Below are positions 9,070 through 17,377 of a stretch of 64,000 nucleotides of DNA, piece by piece. The notes below the pieces were generated by a model. It was not told the origin of the DNA and ran no database searches. It was given only the letters and a program-made list of their open reading frames with translations. Position 1 is the first letter of the stretch; the number at the start of each line of letters is the position of its first letter. This DNA is from Pelagerythrobacter marensis (lineage in GTDB: Bacteria > Pseudomonadota > Alphaproteobacteria > Sphingomonadales > Sphingomonadaceae). The DNA lies in NCBI RefSeq assembly GCF_001028625.1, contig NZ_CP011805.1, positions 1,178,001 through 1,242,000 on the forward strand, given 5' to 3'. The translations under genes and the position numbers were made by a program.

Positions 9070-9906
9070 ATGACCCGCCAAACAGACAATCGCGAGACCC
9101 GCCAGCCCGTTCAGGAGATCCTCCGCAGCGGGGGCGAGCTGCCCGCCTTCACCCCCGTCCCGCGCAAGTGCCGCCGCCACGACGGCTGGACCGAGACGCG
9201 CCAGCGCCGCTTTATCGAGGCCCTGGCCGACACCGGCAGCGTCGATGCCGCCTGCCGCGCGGTGAACATGAGCACGGTCGGCGCATACCACCTGCGCCGC
9301 CAGCCCGGCGCCGGCAGCTTCCGAGCGGCGTGGGAAGCCGCACTCGCCCTCGGCGTGCAGAGGATCGAGGATGTCGCGATGGAACGCGCGCTGCACGGGG
9401 TGGAGGTGCCGGTCTATTCCTACGGCAAGCTGGTCGGCACCCGGCGCAGTTACAACGACCGGCTGCTGATGTTCATGCTGCGAAACCGCGCCCCCGAACG
9501 CTTCGCCGAAGGCAGGGCGAAAGGCATGAACGCGATCGGCAAGATGGAGCTGGAGCGGCTGAAGAAAGAGTGGCGCGCCGAGTGGGAGAAGGAGGAGGAC
9601 GAGGCGCTCGCCGGCATCGACGACAGGCTGGAAAAGATGCGCGAACGTCACCTCCTCTACATGAGCCCCCGCACCCGCGCCCTCCACGACGCCTACGAAA
9701 CCGCCCGGCAGGAGGATGAGGCCAACGGCTACGATCCGTTCAAGGACCCGGAACACCCGGTCTACATCGAGCGAAACGCGCAAAGCCCCACCCCGCTCCC
9801 CGAACTCCCCGCCCCGGCGGAGGATGGGGGCGACGAGAACACCGAAGCCGAACCCGCCCCCGAAACCGGCCCCCGCATCAGGAGCCTGAAGGATGACGGC
9901 TGGTAA
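9070..9906 (+). CDS. Conserved hypothetical protein with HTH-like N-terminus
   Basis: A 278-residue protein with no recognised enzyme motif. Residues about 40-80 (WTETRQRRFIEAL, then GSVDAACRAVNMSTVGAYH) look like a helix-turn-helix of the kind found in phage terminase small subunits and related proteins. The middle is a charged helix (LERLKKEWRAEWEKEEDEAL), likely coiled coil. The end is acidic and Pro-rich (low complexity) and finishes LKDDGW. Similar proteins occur in sphingomonad genomes. DNA binding is an inference from the HTH-like stretch alone. It follows tRNA-Phe and precedes the palindromic repeat element. Confidence 0.7.
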   Translation: MTRQTDNRETRQPVQEILRSGGELPAFTPVPRKCRRHDGWTETRQRRFIEALADTGSVDAACRAVNMSTVGAYHLRRQPGAGSFRAAWEAALALGVQRIEDVAMERALHGVEVPVYSYGKLVGTRRSYNDRLLMFMLRNRAPERFAEGRAKGMNAIGKMELERLKKEWRAEWEKEEDEALAGIDDRLEKMRERHLLYMSPRTRALHDAYETARQEDEANGYDPFKDPEHPVYIERNAQSPTPLPELPAPAEDGGDENTEAEPAPETGPRIRSLKDDGW

Positions 9907-9912
9907 CCTCCT

Positions 9913-10030
9913 CCCCTCCCGCTTGCGGGAGGGGCCGGGGGTGGGCATGGGCCGGCGACGGCCCACCCCGCTGCAACTAACCTCACCTACGGTTCGGCAA
10001 GTTTCGCTACCCCTCCCGCAAGCGGGAGGG
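9913..10030. repeat. Composite palindromic repeat element
   Basis: Two hairpins bracket this stretch. At 9913-9934 CCCCTCCCGC pairs with GCGGGAGGGG around TT. At 10010-10030 CCCTCCCGC pairs with GCGGGAGGG around AA. Between them GGGGTGGGC (about 9938-9946) is complementary to GCCCACCCC (9961-9969). The unit resembles short intergenic palindromic repeats of sphingomonads (REP/MITE-like). The rest of the gap, 10031-10212, is AT-richer and shows no gene. Confidence 0.7.
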
Positions 10031-10212
10031 CGCCACCTCAGTAATTAATGACTGAAGGGACTGCCGTTGCACCATTAACTAAATGATTTCCGAATTTAAA
10101 TTAAACAGCCACACCGCGTCTCCACTCGATTTCCTGACATTTACGGTAAGGAAATAGTTGCGCCGTGGCACTAACTCGGTAATTTGCCGTGTAAAGGTGG
10201 CTGGGGGGTAGT

Positions 10213-11271
10213 ATGGAATTGGAAGCGAAGCTCGCTGAGCTGACAAAGGTTGTTCGCGAGCACCGTGAGGTCCTCCTTACCGAGGAGGCGGCAAAGAATG
10301 CTCTGGTCATGCCGTTCCTGCAAGCTCTCGGCTATAACGTGTTCAACCCCGCCGAGGTAGTCCCGGAGTTCACCTGTGACGTAGGGACCAAAAAAGGCGA
10401 GAAAGTTGATTATGCTATCTGCCACGATGGCAAGATTTCTATTCTCGTTGAATGCAAGCCCGCCAGCTCTGAGCTCAACCTCAACCATGCGTCTCAATTG
10501 TTTCGTTATTTTTCGGTTACTGAGGCTCGCGTAGCAATTCTCACCAATGGCGTGATGTTTAAATTCTTTTCGGACATCGACAGCCCTAACAAAATGGATG
10601 AAAGGCCGTTCTTCACGTTTCAATTAGATGCCGTGAAGAAAACTGATATTCACACGCTTTCAGGCTTCACGAAAAGTGATTTTAATATTGAAACGATTGT
10701 CGCCGAAGCGGGCAATCTTAAGATGCAGAGCTTGGTAGCAAAAGAACTTGAGAAAGAATTTGCCGATCCGTCTGAAGAATTCATTCGCCTTGTGGCAAGC
10801 CGTGTTCATGATGGCCGCATAACGGCAGCGATCAAAGAAAATTTCAAAAGTCTAATTACCGCCTCGATTAATTCATTGATACGGGACAAGGTGAATGATC
10901 GTCTAACCTCCGCGCTGCAGGCGTCCAATCCATCTGATTCAAAGGAAAGCGAGCAGTCTGCAACGCTGGAAGAAGATGGTGTGGCTACGACCCAAGATGA
11001 AATCGACGGCTTTAACATTATCCGTGCGATCGGTTCGCGGGTAGTACCTCCTACTCGCATTATTATGCGTGATGCGAAATCCTACTGTGCAGTATTGCTC
11101 GATGACAACAATCGCAAGACGATCGCGCGCTTACATTTCAACAGTTCCACAGCTCGCTATCTTGGAACCTTTATAGGAAAGATGGAGACGCGACATTCCA
11201 TCTCCGACCCAGTCGACTTATACAAATTCGAAGAACAAGTCGTCGCACGCATTTCCGAACTTGAAGAGTAG
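10213..11271 (+). CDS. Solitary type I restriction HsdR N-terminal-domain protein
   Basis: A 352-residue protein. Its N-terminal half matches the PD-(D/E)xK nuclease-like domain at the front of type I restriction HsdR subunits: D66 in KVDYAI, then E80-C-K82 in LVECKPA, preceded by a helix with RxxVL and LxALGYNVFNP. It lacks the DEAD helicase motor of a full HsdR, and no hsdM or hsdS is nearby. The C-terminal half (from about residue 245) is a separate small domain of unknown function. Base composition is clearly lower in GC than the neighbours, with many A/T-ending codons, which suggests recent acquisition. Anti-phage function is possible but not shown. Confidence 0.82.
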   Translation: MELEAKLAELTKVVREHREVLLTEEAAKNALVMPFLQALGYNVFNPAEVVPEFTCDVGTKKGEKVDYAICHDGKISILVECKPASSELNLNHASQLFRYFSVTEARVAILTNGVMFKFFSDIDSPNKMDERPFFTFQLDAVKKTDIHTLSGFTKSDFNIETIVAEAGNLKMQSLVAKELEKEFADPSEEFIRLVASRVHDGRITAAIKENFKSLITASINSLIRDKVNDRLTSALQASNPSDSKESEQSATLEEDGVATTQDEIDGFNIIRAIGSRVVPPTRIIMRDAKSYCAVLLDDNNRKTIARLHFNSSTARYLGTFIGKMETRHSISDPVDLYKFEEQVVARISELEE

Positions 11272-11450
11272 TTCTCGTTTTATCCTCGCGGCATCGGCAC
11301 TCATGGATCTGAACAAGATCGAGTAACCTCTTCGCTCAAGCCCATGTAACCGCTAGCCAGTGCTCCGCCGCCTTGGGCAGCCCGATTTGAGATGTCTTCA
11401 TGATCTGCTTGAGATCAGCGACATCCACAATGCGCGCCCGACGATCGTCC

Positions 11451-11479
11451 TTGCCGCCTCCACCCACTGCGCATACAAT
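11451..11479 (+). promoter_or_regulatory. Predicted ccdAB promoter
   Basis: TTGCCG (11451-11456), 17 bases, then TACAAT (11474-11479) fits a sigma-70-type promoter. Transcription would be expected about 7 bases further on, at or near the ATG at 11486, so a leaderless ccdA mRNA is possible. This is a consensus-based prediction only. Confidence 0.45.
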
Positions 11480-11486
11480 ATGCGCA
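11468..11486. promoter_or_regulatory. Predicted ccdAB operator palindrome
   Basis: A perfect inverted repeat, TGCGCATA-CAA-TATGCGCA, covers the predicted -10 box and the first possible start codon of ccdA (11480). CcdA-type antitoxins repress their own operon by binding a short palindrome at the promoter, so this is the expected place for such a site. Confidence 0.6.
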
Positions 11487-11726
11487 TGAACGCCCCATCC
11501 AACGCCGCTCGCAAGGCCACCAACGTCTCGCTCGACGCCAGCTTCGTTGCCGAGGCCAAGGCGCTTGGGATCAATATCTCGCAGGCATGCGAGCGCGGGT
11601 TGATCGAGACGGTGAAGGAAGCGCGATCGGCGCTGTGGCAGGAAGAAAACCGCGAGGCGATCGAATCCTCGAACGTGTGGGTCGAAAAAAAACGGGTTGC
11701 CGCTCGCCAAACATCGGCTCTTCTAG
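11480..11726 (+). pseudogene. ccdA: CcdA-type antitoxin, frameshifted at an A8 run
   Basis: Type II antitoxin of the CcdA family. The N-terminal DNA-binding part is intact (NVSLDASFVAEAKALGIN, then SQACERGL), followed by WQEENREAIESSNVWVEK. At 11685-11692 there are eight A bases. Read as they stand, the frame leaves the family sequence (KRVAARQ) and runs to a stop at 11800. With seven A bases it would read EKNGLPLAKHRLF and stop at TAG 11724-11726, the normal CcdA ending, one base before ccdB. This may be a real mutation, a slippage site or a sequencing error. The start is 11480 or 11486. Confidence 0.8.
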
Positions 11727-11727
11727 C

Positions 11728-12027
11728 GTGGCACAGTTCGATGTGTATGCGAACCGGTCGGGACGCGGCTTCCTGCTCGATTGCCAGGCAGACCTGCTGA
11801 GCCATCTGAACGTCCGCTTCGTGGTGCCGCTGCTCTTGCCCGGGGACGGGCCCGTGCCGGCGCGCCATCTCAACCCCGCCTTCGAAATCGACGGCGAGTT
11901 GCACCTTATGGTGACTCAATATGCGGGTGCGGTCGAACTGCGCGAACTGGGTCGCCGGGTGACTTCCCTTGCGAAGCACAACCGCGAGATCATGAACGCG
12001 CTCGATTTTCTGCTTACCGGGGTGTGA
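11728..12027 (+). CDS. ccdB: CcdB-type toxin
   Basis: A 99-residue toxin of the CcdB family, whose F-plasmid member poisons DNA gyrase. The start is GTG at 11728, giving VAQFDVYANRSGRGFLLDCQ, the typical beginning. It continues FVVPLLLPGDGPVPARHLNP, and the C-terminus (NREIMNALDFLLTGV) matches the family's final helix, where the gyrase-contacting residues lie. It follows the intended ccdA stop by one base, so coupled translation would depend on the ccdA frame. If ccdA is really broken, toxin expression or activity must be reduced or another antitoxin must exist. Confidence 0.88.
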   Translation: MAQFDVYANRSGRGFLLDCQADLLSHLNVRFVVPLLLPGDGPVPARHLNPAFEIDGELHLMVTQYAGAVELRELGRRVTSLAKHNREIMNALDFLLTGV

Positions 12028-12040
12028 TCCCCCACCCCAC

Positions 12041-12364
12041 CTACTTCTTCCGCTTCTTCCTCGCCGCATATTTCGCGTCGCGGGCGGCTTTCAGTTCGGC
12101 TTCGGTCTTTTCGGGTTTGGCAGCCTCTTTCGCGGCCGCTTCTGCGGCGGCCTGTTTGTCGGCCTTGGCCTGAGCGATCGCGGCCTTGCGGGCGGCGCTT
12201 TTTTCGGCGGCGGCGGCTTCGCGGGCGAGGCGGGCCTGTTTGCGCTGCGCCTCCACCTCCGGGTCCACCGGGGGTCGTTCGGCGTGTTTCTTCAGCGCCT
12301 TTTCACGGGCCTTCTGGGCGCGCGCGGTGCGTTCTTCGAAGCTGGGTTCTTTAAATCCGGGCAT
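12041..12364 (-). CDS. Small Lys/Ala-rich helical protein
   Basis: A 107-residue, highly charged protein with almost no aromatic residues. It starts MPGFKEPSFEERTARAQKAR and ends AARKKRKK. Ala, Lys, Glu and Arg dominate throughout, so one long helix is likely. The N-terminal segment (SFEERTARAQKAREKAL) is the most conserved-looking part, and similar small proteins occur in sphingomonads. The function is unknown. The end of ccdB lies 13 bases from its stop, and it is transcribed convergently with the toxin. Confidence 0.65.
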   Translation of the reverse strand: MPGFKEPSFEERTARAQKAREKALKKHAERPPVDPEVEAQRKQARLAREAAAAEKSAARKAAIAQAKADKQAAAEAAAKEAAKPEKTEAELKAARDAKYAARKKRKK

Positions 12365-12493
12365 GATGGGCGGGCTCGTTTCTGGTTGGCCGGCGCGCGC
12401 GCCGGCGATTGATTCGGGGTGGAATGGCGCGGTGGAGGGCGCGGGTGCCCCCTACCATAGGGCGGAGGGTCCCCGCCCGGTCAGAAGAGGACT

Positions 12494-14311
12494 TTACTCC
12501 TCCCCCATCCTCAGCGCCGCGATAAACGCTTCCTGCGGAATGGACACGTTACCATATTCGCGCATCCGTGCCTTACCCTTCTTCTGCTTTTCCAGCAGCT
12601 TCTTCTTGCGCGTGATGTCGCCGCCATAGCATTTGGCGGTCACGTCCTTGCGCAGGGCGGCAATGGTTTCGCGGGCGATCACCTTGCCGCCAATCGCGGC
12701 CTGGATGGGGATTTTGAACAGGTGGCGCGGGATCAGGTCCTTCAGCCGCTCGCACATGCCGCGGCCGCGCTCTTCGGCGACCGAGCGGTGGACGATCAGC
12801 GACAGCGCATCGACCGGCTCGTTGTTCACCAGGATGTTCATCTTGACCAGATCGCCTTCGCGCAGGCCGATCTGTTCATAATCGAAACTGGCATAGCCGC
12901 GGCTGATCGATTTCAGCCGGTCGTAGAAATCGAACACGACTTCGTTCAGCGGCAGCTCGTACGTCACCTGCGCGCGGCCGCCGACATAAGTCAGATCGGT
13001 CTGAATACCGCGCCGGTCCTGGCACAGCTTGAGGATGGAGCCGAGGTATTCATCGGGCGTGTAGATCACCGCCTTGATCCACGGCTCCTCGATCCATTCG
13101 ATCCGGTTGGGATCGGGATAGTCGGCCGGATTGTGCAGCTCGATCGTCTTGGCCTCCTCGGTCTTCGAGTGGCCGAGGCGGATGCGGTAGACCACGCTGG
13201 GCGCGGTGGTGATCAGGTCGAGGTCGTATTCGCGGGTCAGCCGTTCCTGGATGATTTCCAGGTGCAGCAGGCCGAGGAAACCGCAGCGAAAGCCGAAGCC
13301 CAGCGCGGCGCTGCTCTCCGTCTCGAAACTGAAGCTGGCATCGTTGAGCCGCAGGCGGCCGATGCTCTCGCGCAGCTTGTCGAAATCCGCCGCATCGACC
13401 GGAAACAGGCCGCAGAACACCACCGGCTGCGGCTCGCGGTAGCCGGGCAGCGCCTTGTCCGCCCCGCCCTTCACCGTGGTGATCGTGTCGCCGACGCGGG
13501 CCTGTTCGACTTCCTTGATCTGCGCGGTGATGAAGCCGATTTCGCCGGGGCCGATTTCGGGCAGGTCGACGCGCTTGGGGGTGAAGGCGCCGACCCGGTC
13601 GACAAGGTGCTGCGTGCCGCCCTGCATGAAGCGGACCTGCAAGCCCTTCTTCAGCACCCCGTCCATCACGCGCACGAGGATGACAACGCCGAGGTAGGGA
13701 TCGTACCAGCTATCGACCAGCATGGCCTTGAGGGCTGCATCGCGGTCGCCGGTGGGGGGCGGGATGCGGGCGACGATGGCTTCCAGCGTCTCCTCGATCC
13801 CGATGCCCGACTTGGCGCTGGTGAGCACCGCGTCGCTGGCGTCGAGGCCGATGATGTCCTCGATCTCGGCCTTGACCTTGTCCGGCTCGGCCGCGGGCAG
13901 GTCGATCTTGTTGATGACGGGGACGATCTCGTGATCGTGCTCGATCGACTGGTAGACATTGGCGAGCGTCTGCGCCTCGACCCCCTGCGCGGCATCGACC
14001 ACCAGCAGCGCGCCCTCGCACGCGGCGAGGCTGCGGCTGACTTCGTAGGCGAAGTCGACGTGGCCGGGGGTGTCCATCAGGTTGAGTTCGTAAGTTTTGC
14101 CGTCCTTCGCAGTATAGTCGAGGCGGACGGTCTGGGCCTTGATCGTGATCCCACGCTCACGCTCAATGTCCATATTATCAAGGATTTGCGCGCTCATCTC
14201 GCGCTCGGTCAGCCCGCCGCAGTGCTGGATCAGCCGGTCGGCGAGCGTCGACTTGCCATGGTCGATATGCGCGATGATCGAAAAATTGCGGATAAGCCCA
14301 AGATCAGTCAT
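12494..14311 (-). CDS. lepA: Elongation factor 4 (LepA)
   Basis: A 605-residue ribosome-associated GTPase, close to the 599 residues of E. coli LepA. The G-domain motifs are all present: AHIDHGKSTLADRL, then DTPGHVDF, then NKIDLPAA. The LepA-specific C-terminal domain is also intact (GYASFDYEQIGLREGDLVKM, ... AIGGKVIARETI). LepA acts on stalled or mistranslocated ribosomes and in 30S biogenesis. The annotated ATG is the family start (MTDLGLIRNFSIIAHIDHG). Confidence 0.97.
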   Translation of the reverse strand: MTDLGLIRNFSIIAHIDHGKSTLADRLIQHCGGLTEREMSAQILDNMDIERERGITIKAQTVRLDYTAKDGKTYELNLMDTPGHVDFAYEVSRSLAACEGALLVVDAAQGVEAQTLANVYQSIEHDHEIVPVINKIDLPAAEPDKVKAEIEDIIGLDASDAVLTSAKSGIGIEETLEAIVARIPPPTGDRDAALKAMLVDSWYDPYLGVVILVRVMDGVLKKGLQVRFMQGGTQHLVDRVGAFTPKRVDLPEIGPGEIGFITAQIKEVEQARVGDTITTVKGGADKALPGYREPQPVVFCGLFPVDAADFDKLRESIGRLRLNDASFSFETESSAALGFGFRCGFLGLLHLEIIQERLTREYDLDLITTAPSVVYRIRLGHSKTEEAKTIELHNPADYPDPNRIEWIEEPWIKAVIYTPDEYLGSILKLCQDRRGIQTDLTYVGGRAQVTYELPLNEVVFDFYDRLKSISRGYASFDYEQIGLREGDLVKMNILVNNEPVDALSLIVHRSVAEERGRGMCERLKDLIPRHLFKIPIQAAIGGKVIARETIAALRKDVTAKCYGGDITRKKKLLEKQKKGKARMREYGNVSIPQEAFIAALRMGEE

Positions 14312-14394
14312 CGCGGCCCCTTATAACCCCGGCTCGCAACCTGCAACGACCGTGACGCCGCAGACGCGCAATCCACTCGTGTCGGGGGTCGATT

Positions 14395-17157
14395 TCAGCC
14401 GCGGCCGGCGGCGGCCTGACGGTCGTTCGCGCCGGATGGGCTTTCGATGTCGAGCGAGATAGGCCGATCGAACTGAACGCCCATGCGATTGTCGATGCAC
14501 CACCGCGTCGTCGCATCGACGGAGATCGTTTCGGACAGCGCGATGCGGAAGCGGGTTCCTTCGGGCACGTTCCACAGCCCTTCCACCATCGCGCCATCGG
14601 GCGAGGCGTTGCGGATCGTCCCCGCGTAGTGCTGGCCATCGTGATCGAGCACGACCTTGCGAAGCATCATCTTGCGCGGAGCCCGCGCCGAACGCGGCCC
14701 GACAGCGTTCATCGACAGCCCATCGGCCAGGCACTTCTCGGCGGCCTGATCGCTCAGCGCCTTGGAATAGATGTAGCCTTGGACATGGGTGCAGCCATGG
14801 AGGCGAACCAGATCCAGCTCGTCGTGGGTCTCCACGCCTTCGGCCGTCACGTCCATGCCCAGCGCCTGAGCCAGGCTGGTGATCGATGCGATGATCGCAC
14901 CGTTCCGGCTCCCCGGCCGCGTTGCGCCGCTGACGAAGCTCTGATCGATCTTGATCTTGTCGAACGGCGCCTTCTTCAGATAGCCGAGCGACGAGTATCC
15001 GGTCCCGAAATCGTCCAGCGCCAGGCGCACCCCGATGCGCTTGAGTGCGGCGAACATCGCGTCCGTCCCCTCGTCGTCGTTGAGGAAGACACTCTCGGTG
15101 ATTTCCAGCTCCAGCCGCGATGGATCGATCCCTGCCTGCGCAATGGCATTGGTGATGATCACGGGGAGCTGCGGGCTGGCGAACTGCAATGGCGAGACAT
15201 TCACGGCACAGCGCACCTCCTCCGGCCACTTGGCGAGGGCGTCGCAAGCGGTCCGGATCGCCCATTCGCCGATTGCGGTGATGAGGCCAGTGTCTTCCGC
15301 GATGGGGACGAACTTGCCGGGCGACAGCCACCCACGATGCGGGTGGTTCCAGCGCAGCAACGCCTCGAACCCGGCAATCCGCTCGGTGCTGGCGTCGACG
15401 ACAGGCTGATAGAACAGCTCGAGCCCGCCATGCGCGATGGCATCGCGCAGATCCTGCTCCAGCGCATTGCGTTCCTCCGCCGCGCTGTGGAGATCGTTGG
15501 AATAGAAGTGGAAACGCCCCCGCCCGCCATCTTTCGCCGCGTAAAGCGCCAGGTCGGCGTTGCGGATCAGGGATTCGCTCGTCACGCCATTGTCGGGGGA
15601 AAGCGCTATCCCGATGGAGGCGCCGATTACCACCCGCTGGCCGTCGATCGAATAGGGTTGCGACAGGGCGTGAATGATCTCCTGCGCCAGATGCCCGAGC
15701 TTGTCGCGGTCGCTGCGACCAGGCACGATCACTTCGAATTCATCGCCGCCAAGCCGACCGACGCGGCCGAGTTTGCCCGTTGTCCGCTCCAGCCGCTGCG
15801 CCACCTGCTTCAGCAGGGCATCGCCCGCCGGGTGCCCCATGGTATCGTTGACATGCTTGAACCGATCGAGATCGAGCAGCAGGATGGCGCATTCCCGCTC
15901 CCGCTCTTGCGGACTGCAAACGATCTTTTCCAGCGTCTGCGACATCTGGAAGCGATTGGCCAGACCGGTCAGGGAATCGTATCTGGCGAGGCGCTTCGCG
16001 TTCTCTTCGCTGAGCTTTTTCTCCGTCAGATCGGTACCCGATCCGCGAAAGCCGCAGAAGTTGCGGAAGCCATCGTAAACCGGACGGCCATTGATCGACC
16101 ACCAGCGTTCTGCGTCCACCGCAGCGGCCTTGACGGCGAGCCCTTCGAAGGAGGAGCGGGACGACAGGTGGAAGGTCAAGGTCCGTTCGCCTTCGCGGTT
16201 CTCGTCCCCGAGATCGAAAAGGCGTGAAAAGGATCGCCCGATCAGCTCTTCCTCGGTACGCCCAAGCGAGCGCGCAACCGACGCCGACAGATACGTCAGG
16301 CGGCCGCGTCGATCGGTTTCCCAGAACCAGCCCTGCCCCGTTTCTTCGTAGTCGTTGAGGATGCTTTGCGCCCGGTCGCGGACGCGCGTCAGCGCCTCCT
16401 CCTCCTCCATCCGGGCACGCTCGAAGCGGGCCTGATAACTGGCGACAAGCGCACTGGCGATCGCCGCCATGATCAGTCCCGAATAAGCATAGAAGGATCC
16501 GTCCACCAACGCGACGGGCGCCCAGCACCCTATCTTGCTGACGAAAACCAGGACGATCCTATCGCTCAACAGCGCAGCAAACAGGACGTTCACGGTCACC
16601 AGCGCGGCGACGCCGATCCGCCAGTCGAGCGACCCGGCATACATCCAGTCCGCCAGGCCCAGCCCTGCGCCGGCAGACGCAACGGCAACCAGCGCGATCC
16701 CCAGCGCCCGCCGGGCGGCAAGCGCGAGCGCGACCCGCTCGCCCCAGGCATTCACGGGACGTCCGAGAGCAGAGAAGGAGACACTGGCGATTGCCGCAGC
16801 CACTGAAAGAAGCGGTGGGCCTGAAAGAGCCACAACGCCGGACAGCACAAACGCGATAGCGACGGCTACGCTCATCCAGAAGAACGATGCCGGCAAAATG
16901 GGCGGCGGCTTCGTGACAGCGGAAACTTTGGCCCGCTTGATCTCGCGCCGATCGCGGGTGCCCCGGCGTTCCTCCCCATTCGGCAGAACAGGCTTGATCG
17001 ACGCGGCGCCTGTTTCCGCGCCGTTTCCTGTGTGCGCAGCCGCACTCGCGTCGCCGCCCACGGTCGGCCGGGGCGAAAACGTCGAAACGGGTTCTGTCGT
17101 CTCCTCCCGAACTCTGGCTGACGCAACGACCATGATGCGCGAATGCGCCAGCGCCAT
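14395..17157 (-). CDS. Membrane PAS-GGDEF-EAL-PilZ cyclic-di-GMP signalling protein
   Basis: About 920 residues. It has several predicted membrane segments (about residues 85-240), a PAS domain (about 260-385, GQGWFWETDRRGRL) and a GGDEF domain with intact GGDEF near residue 469. The EAL domain follows (FEALLRWNHP near 596; NVSPLQF; DDFGTGYSSLGYLK). A C-terminal PilZ-like domain from about 820 has RAPRKMMLR and NASPDG, which fit the RxxxR and (D/N)xSxxG c-di-GMP motifs. Both catalytic motifs look intact. The product-inhibition RxxD site before GGDEF is absent (sequence RVGR). The start is uncertain: 17157 is chosen, and upstream in-frame codons to 17229 look non-coding. Confidence 0.9.
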   Translation of the reverse strand: MALAHSRIMVVASARVREETTEPVSTFSPRPTVGGDASAAAHTGNGAETGAASIKPVLPNGEERRGTRDRREIKRAKVSAVTKPPPILPASFFWMSVAVAIAFVLSGVVALSGPPLLSVAAAIASVSFSALGRPVNAWGERVALALAARRALGIALVAVASAGAGLGLADWMYAGSLDWRIGVAALVTVNVLFAALLSDRIVLVFVSKIGCWAPVALVDGSFYAYSGLIMAAIASALVASYQARFERARMEEEEALTRVRDRAQSILNDYEETGQGWFWETDRRGRLTYLSASVARSLGRTEEELIGRSFSRLFDLGDENREGERTLTFHLSSRSSFEGLAVKAAAVDAERWWSINGRPVYDGFRNFCGFRGSGTDLTEKKLSEENAKRLARYDSLTGLANRFQMSQTLEKIVCSPQERERECAILLLDLDRFKHVNDTMGHPAGDALLKQVAQRLERTTGKLGRVGRLGGDEFEVIVPGRSDRDKLGHLAQEIIHALSQPYSIDGQRVVIGASIGIALSPDNGVTSESLIRNADLALYAAKDGGRGRFHFYSNDLHSAAEERNALEQDLRDAIAHGGLELFYQPVVDASTERIAGFEALLRWNHPHRGWLSPGKFVPIAEDTGLITAIGEWAIRTACDALAKWPEEVRCAVNVSPLQFASPQLPVIITNAIAQAGIDPSRLELEITESVFLNDDEGTDAMFAALKRIGVRLALDDFGTGYSSLGYLKKAPFDKIKIDQSFVSGATRPGSRNGAIIASITSLAQALGMDVTAEGVETHDELDLVRLHGCTHVQGYIYSKALSDQAAEKCLADGLSMNAVGPRSARAPRKMMLRKVVLDHDGQHYAGTIRNASPDGAMVEGLWNVPEGTRFRIALSETISVDATTRWCIDNRMGVQFDRPISLDIESPSGANDRQAAAGRG

Positions 17158-17278
17158 TGAAAAACGGTTAACGCGCCGCCAAGAATTGGCGCACACTCCG
17201 CGGCGTTCGCACCCATCTTGCAATGGCAAAACGGGGGGTGCATGACGGTGACACGGAGACGGCGCTGCGGAGAAGACG

Positions 17279-17377
17279 ATGGCAGAATGGGCAGCTCACA
17301 CGCCGGAGGCGATTATCCCTGACCGGGAGACAGGCAAGCCCGCGGCCTCCACACCTGGCCAGCCCAAGATCGCCTGA
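17279..17377 (+). CDS. Possible 32-residue ORF coupled to the ferredoxin reductase
   Basis: A short reading frame, MAEWAAHTPEAIIPDRETGK then PAASTPGQPKIA, stops with TGA overlapping the next ATG (TGATG at 17375-17379). GGAGAAG lies just before its start. The coupling geometry is the main support; no family is recognised and it could be chance. Confidence 0.25.
   Translation: MAEWAAHTPEAIIPDRETGKPAASTPGQPKIA

Noticed and set aside
11336..11710. Minus-strand frame under ccdA, ending KQIMKTSQIGLPKAAEHWLAVTWA in pieces
   Set aside because: The end looks protein-like and could be a gene remnant, but most of the frame is antisense to ccdA and no family was recognised.
8906..12030. A full genomic island inserted at tRNA-Phe
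   Set aside because: Accessory genes follow the tRNA, but no integrase and no repeated tRNA 3' end were found, so only an accessory stretch is claimed.
12722..14326. A 534-codon plus-strand frame antisense to lepA
   Set aside because: lepA is complete and unambiguous; the antisense frame is His/Asp/Gly-rich noise.
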